DNA of 64,000 bases from contig JADFYG010000001.1 of NCBI GenBank assembly GCA_015233155.1, positions 204,320 to 268,319 on the forward strand, given 5' to 3'. Position numbers and translations under genes: made by a program. Positions 63,468-64,000 of this stretch are shown piece after piece (positions within the stretch are counted from its first letter, which is position 1; each line of letters begins with the position of its first letter). This stretch comes from Candidatus Rifleibacteriota bacterium (GTDB lineage: Bacteria; Muiribacteriota; Ozemobacteria; Ozemobacterales; Ozemobacteraceae). The notes under the pieces are model-generated. The model was not told the origin of the DNA. It made no database searches and was given only the letters and a program-made list of their open reading frames with translations.

Positions 63468-64000
63468 ATGGACGGTCCCCAAAATATCAGAGTTCTCCTC
63501 TGGGACCTGGACGGAACGCTTGCCTGCTGGGAAAGCATGCGCGTAGTCCTCGAGGTTGCGAGCGTGCATCTTGGTTTTCTGCGATCCGTAGCCAATCCTT
63601 TACAAGCCGGATTGGCCTCGGCTCGTGCATTCATCCGTATCCTGAAAAACGACGGCCCTTTTCCAAACGATTTGTTGTACAGCCATCTGCTCGGGCGTTC
63701 CTTAGGGTTGCCTCACGAAAGTGTCGCCGAGCTGACGCGGCAAATGACGACGTCCGGAAGCCTGGATCCGGCTATCCGGAGATTTATCCGCCCGGTTGCC
63801 GAGGCCCTTTTGCTTGTCCGGCGCGTGCATGAACATGGGGGGTTCCGTCAAATAGTGGCAACGAATCCGGTTATGCCCGAGGAATTCAATCGACGGCGCC
63901 TGGAGCTGGCCGGATTTCCGCGAGAATGGTTCGATTTCGTCACGGGCAGCGAATCTTTTACCGGACAGAAACGCAATGTACGCTTCTTTCATGATCTTCT
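63468..64000 (+). CDS. HAD-superfamily hydrolase (3' end outside window)
   Basis: The frame from ATG 63468 is open to the window end (177 codons). The N-terminus has the HAD motif I LLWDLDGTLACWE with nucleophile Asp and acid Asp, and motif II appears as IVATNPVMP (Thr). A four-helix cap region lies between them. The likely activity is phosphatase or beta-phosphoglucomutase-like; the substrate cannot be told. No good ribosome site is seen. An alternative out-of-frame ATG at 63463 is discarded. Confidence 0.82.
   Translation, partial: MDGPQNIRVLLWDLDGTLACWESMRVVLEVASVHLGFLRSVANPLQAGLASARAFIRILKNDGPFPNDLLYSHLLGRSLGLPHESVAELTRQMTTSGSLDPAIRRFIRPVAEALLLVRRVHEHGGFRQIVATNPVMPEEFNRRRLELAGFPREWFDFVTGSESFTGQKRNVRFFHDL

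Overview
This window is chromosomal DNA from a bacterium with a double-membrane envelope. It carries signal-peptide-bearing periplasmic proteins, two pseudopilins, a PilB/GspE ATPase, a branched-chain amino acid ABC transporter, IspG, and large membrane signalling proteins (GGDEF, SpoIIE-like, CHASE2-cyclase, hybrid kinase). A flavodiiron protein suggests an anaerobe or microaerophile coping with oxygen or NO. The gene mix resembles uncultured lineages such as Candidatus Riflebacteria, but that is a weak guess. No rRNA or CRISPR array was seen; there is one tRNA, tRNA-Arg(CCT).

Bases 1-23,700 look like ordinary core genome. In order they hold a 5'-truncated flavodiiron protein, a PHP phosphatase / NagA / zinc-ribbon run with stop-start overlaps, an ATP-cone nucleoside kinase, YjbQ, a GH13 glycosidase, an M28 peptidase and an orphan ModA. 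A tightly packed minus-strand cluster follows: GGDEF protein, two pseudopilins, a SpoIIE-like protein, IspG and a TolB-like beta-propeller. Pcm and a proline/threonine-repeat zincin close the section.

Bases 23,900-33,200, starting right after tRNA-Arg, form an accessory region rich in conflict-type genes. A decayed minus-strand operon runs: small basic protein, unknown 244-aa protein, TPR protein (two frameshifts), vWA-like DUF2201-type protein (N-truncated and frameshifted), cREC receiver. Its promoter-proximal part is present twice, and one copy has lost about 0.7 kb. A zeta-toxin-like kinase with a small partner lies between the copies. Next come a DUF4160/DUF2442-type pair and a very unusual single polypeptide joining a SAM methyltransferase, an HNH nuclease and a LexA-like self-cleaving S24 peptidase. 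This fusion is the best candidate for an undescribed system.

Bases 34,100-41,350 hold an operon-like run: FecR-like protein, CHASE2 adenylate cyclase, exported TPR-CHAT protease, zinc-ribbon rhomboid protease. It looks like an envelope signalling and proteolysis module. An exported zinc phospholipase-C-like protein pair follows. A LexA-like repressor / Y-family polymerase operon has its LexA-type box lying exactly in the 17-bp promoter spacer. Then comes a complete livKHMGF operon.

Bases 51,700-57,000 contain a protein with a HEPN-type R-x5-H motif and a possible C-terminal macro-like domain, a PilB/GspE ATPase, and an RtcR-like sigma-54 activator with an N-terminal CARF-type domain but no rtcBA nearby. 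The HEPN gene and the FecR-like gene share an almost identical 40-bp promoter segment. The window ends with a PAS hybrid kinase, an exported alpha-amylase, an SPFH (HflK/HflC-like) pair and a 3'-truncated HAD hydrolase.
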